NCBI GenBank assembly: GCA_044868295.1
Contig: JBIOWF010000364.1
Span: 1 to 14,841, forward strand
Direction: 5' to 3'
Length of the DNA: 14,841 bases
DNA from: JBIOWF01 sp044868295
GTDB taxonomy: Bacteria > Actinomycetota > Actinomycetes > Streptosporangiales > Streptosporangiaceae
Every line of letters begins with the position of its first letter. Within the stretch, counting starts at the first letter, position 1. Under the pieces are notes generated by a model. The model searched no databases. It saw nothing but the letters and a program-made list of their open reading frames with translations, and had not been told where the DNA came from. Below, one piece after another: positions 13,353 to 14,841 of the stretch. Position numbers and translations under genes: made by a program.

Positions 13353-14026
13353 GAATTGCGCAGCGGACCCCAGCCGGCGGGGCGGAAGCCGCCCTCCCGC
13401 AGCCAGGGCGCGTCGGCGACAACCGTGCTCGATCCCGCCTCGATCTCCGTGAAACCCGCGTCCCTGACCACGGGCAGGCCGCTCTCGGCGAGCGCCGCCC
13501 ATCTGCCTGGATCAGCGGTCCGTACGGCTGTCGCGAGCCCGGCCTCCCGCCACGCCGCACGTGCCTGATCGTCGGTGCCCCACCAGGCGAGCTGGGCCGC
13601 GTGACCGGCCTGGGCCATGGTCTTGCCGGCCGACATCTCCAGCCGGGGATTGACCCACAGCACGGCCGCGCCCGGCGCCGGCGGCTCAGGCTCTGCCGAG
13701 TCCGACAGATCCGTACCGGACACCTGCAGTCGGGCCAGGTCCCTCGGCCAGTCGTCGAGAGGCACCGGCGGGTGCACCCGGACCTCGGCGGTCCGCACCT
13801 CCACCGTGATGCCCGGCAGGTCCAGGACCCGCCGCCACTCTGCCCCGCGTGCCCTGCGGACCACTTTCCTGATGCCGATCCGTTCCCACTGGGCGATCGG
13901 CTCGGCCCACTCGTCCTGGTCGAGCAGTGACAGCACGGCTCCGGCCGCCGCCTCCAGCGCGTCCGTGCGCTCGGGAGGGGCGGCACGTTCGATCCGCACC
14001 ACCAGCGGAAGCACCCATCCACTCAC
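13349..14026 (-). CDS. Pth2-like peptidyl-tRNA hydrolase, two-domain actinobacterial form
   Basis: This 225-aa protein's C-terminal domain carries the Pth2-type signature. VLWVNPRLEMSAGKTMAQAG then HAAQLAW occupies residues 122-148, comparable to K(M)S.GK.AAQ.GHAA in archaeal/eukaryotic Pth2, and GLPVVRDAGFTEIEAGSSTV (183-201) is the usual final strand region. The enzyme class releases tRNA from peptidyl-tRNA. The N-terminal half (about 1-110, VLPLVVRIERAAPPERTDAL and RKVVRRARGAEWRR) is typical of the actinobacterial two-domain form and of unknown role. GTG at 14024-14026 is the start; the ribosome binding site is weak. The last codons run into the right end of an IS200/IS605 remnant, whose TCAA supplies the TGA stop, so the final 10-15 residues may be non-native. 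Confidence 0.85.
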   Translation of the reverse strand: MSGWVLPLVVRIERAAPPERTDALEAAAGAVLSLLDQDEWAEPIAQWERIGIRKVVRRARGAEWRRVLDLPGITVEVRTAEVRVHPPVPLDDWPRDLARLQVSGTDLSDSAEPEPPAPGAAVLWVNPRLEMSAGKTMAQAGHAAQLAWWGTDDQARAAWREAGLATAVRTADPGRWAALAESGLPVVRDAGFTEIEAGSSTVVADAPWLREGGFRPAGWGPLRNS

Positions 14027-14030
14027 CGGA

Positions 14031-14236
14031 CAAGGATCTCAGCTCTCGACCGGCCGCGGATCCACGCCGGCATCCAGGCCCTCAACCCGCTCCAGATCTA
14101 CGCCGGCATCCAGGCCCTCAACCCGCTCCAGATCTACGCCGGTTTCACGGCCCTCACTCTCGCACGGCTCCGGATCTACGCCGAGTCAAGGCTCTCAGCT
14201 CTGGACCGGCTGGTGATCCGCGCCGACATCAAGGCG
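14031..14236. repeat. Five-unit degenerate tandem repeat (36/42 bp) overlapping the MFS gene end
   Basis: Units start with GATC(C/T)(A/G)CGCCG at 14059, 14095, 14131, 14173 and 14215. Units 1 and 2 are 36 bp and differ by one base; units 3 and 4 are 42 bp and degenerate. The block 14031-14080 matches 14187-14236 with about nine mismatches in 50, and the second block is the coding end of the MFS gene. This suggests that the array grew by copying that end downstream. Periods are multiples of three. In the MFS frame each of the first units carries an in-frame TAG, so it is not an extension of the protein. It separates the MFS stop from the start of the Pth2-like gene. Confidence 0.8.
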
Positions 14237-14841
14237 GCGAACGCGCAGAGGATCCCGGCCGCGTACCACGCGAGGTCGTAGTTGCCGAGGTGGTCGCGGG
14301 TCACCCCGGCCAGGGTGGCGGCGAAGGCGGCGCCGATCTGGTGTGAGGCGAACACCCAGCCGAACACCACCGCGCCGTTCGCACCGTAGATCTTCCGGCA
14401 CAGGGCCACCGTCGGAGGCACGGTCGCGACCCAGTCGAGCCCGTAGAAGACGATGAAGACGAGCATGCTCGGCTCCGTCGTCGCGGCGAACAGTTGCGGC
14501 AGGATCAGCAGGGACGCTCCGCGCAGCGTGTAGTAGGCCGCGAGCAGGACGCGCCCGTCCATCCGGTCGCTCAACCATCCGGAGAAGACGGTCCCCACGA
14601 TGTCGAAGACGCCCACGACCGCGAGCAGCCCGGCGGCGGTGGTCTCGGGCATGCCGTGGTCGTGCGCGGCCGGGATGAAATGCGTCCCGACGAGGCCGTT
14701 GGTGCTCGCTCCGCAGATCGCGAAGCCGCCGGCCAGGAACCAGAAAGACCGGGTCCGCGCCGCGTCGCGCAGCGTGCGCAGCGCACGTGCCGCCGCCCCT
14801 CCCGTCGCCGTACGGCTCGCGCGCGGCTCGTCGCCGGGGGC
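14176..14841 (-). CDS. MFS transporter, C-terminal half (5' end beyond the window)
   Basis: 221 residues are visible, and the frame is open to the window edge at 14841. Six hydrophobic segments correspond to TM7-12 of a 12-helix major facilitator. The first is SFWFLAGGFAICGASTNGLV. Next comes the inter-helix region AAGLLAVVGVFDIVGTVFSG followed by the signature WLSDRMDGR (comparable to G.L.DR.GRR). Then come ILPQLFAATTEPSMLVFIVF, VPPTVALCRKIYGANGAVVFG and DLAWYAAGILCAFAALMSA. The style resembles the monocarboxylate/oxalate-formate (OFA-like) branch, but substrate cannot be assigned. A soluble Ala/Gly/Arg-rich linker at the visible start would be the central loop. The last residues (SRSRAESLDSA, then TAG) lie within a degenerate repeat array. 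Confidence 0.88.
   Translation of the reverse strand, partial: APGDEPRASRTATGGAAARALRTLRDAARTRSFWFLAGGFAICGASTNGLVGTHFIPAAHDHGMPETTAAGLLAVVGVFDIVGTVFSGWLSDRMDGRVLLAAYYTLRGASLLILPQLFAATTEPSMLVFIVFYGLDWVATVPPTVALCRKIYGANGAVVFGWVFASHQIGAAFAATLAGVTRDHLGNYDLAWYAAGILCAFAALMSARITSRSRAESLDSA

Noticed and set aside
14059..14214. Possible CRISPR array
   Set aside because: Units are contiguous or degenerate, with no unique spacers between conserved repeats. The same holds for 7401-7511. No cas genes are present.
1..14841. A defence, toxin-antitoxin or biosynthetic gene system
   Set aside because: No adjacent genes form a recognisable operon of that kind. Most genes are singletons from conserved actinobacterial families.

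Overview
The window is about 15 kb of high-GC DNA with strong G/C third-position bias, GTG starts and purine-rich Shine-Dalgarno sites. It looks like the chromosome of a filamentous actinomycete. The combination of an actinobacterial LigB-type ligase, DUF4192, DUF1707, DUF3616, a CASTOR/POLLUX-like channel and a two-domain Pth2-like protein suggests Streptosporangiaceae or a relative (Nonomuraea, Streptosporangium, Microbispora). That assignment is inferred from remembered families, not from a search.

Layout. 107-1633 (+) is ATP-dependent DNA ligase LigB, convergent with a DUF1707/DUF4870-type membrane protein (1656-2270, -). A small conserved hypothetical (2509-2847, +) converges on a DUF4192 protein (2975-4045, -). 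A divergent promoter region with repeated TCTGTGGA motifs separates DUF4192 from a small membrane-associated basic-tail protein (4317-4817, +). Next come a stand-alone three-helix-bundle domain protein (4878-5084, -), an AT-richer spacer, and an unrecognised secreted four-cysteine protein (5543-6019, +). A decayed Rpn/PD-(D/E)XK-like gene fragment (6020-6557, -) is wedged against the end of an EI24/CysZ-like membrane protein (6588-7361, -). A 42-bp tandem repeat separates EI24 from Maf nucleotide pyrophosphatase (7543-8139, -). Divergent from Maf is a large CASTOR/POLLUX-type ion channel with RCK/NAD-binding domains (8469-10334, +).

Further right are a DUF1269 protein (10529-11020, -) and a single-pass membrane protein (11071-12003, -) divergent from a DUF3616 protein (12124-13125, +). 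A truncated IS200/IS605-type TnpB tail with its right-end hairpin (13154-13352) follows, then a Pth2-like peptidyl-tRNA hydrolase (13349-14026, -), a five-unit degenerate repeat (14031-14236) and the C-terminal half of an MFS transporter (14176 to the window edge, -).

The genes do not form one pathway. This is mostly housekeeping or conserved-hypothetical actinobacterial chromosome, arranged as convergent and divergent single genes with stem-loops at the convergent stops. The most unusual material lies between genes: two in-multiples-of-three tandem repeats, one apparently copied from the end of the MFS gene; a TnpB/right-end scar that supplies a neighbouring gene's stop codon; and a clustered operator-like motif. 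I see no CRISPR array, rRNA, tRNA, biosynthetic cluster or recognisable defence operon.
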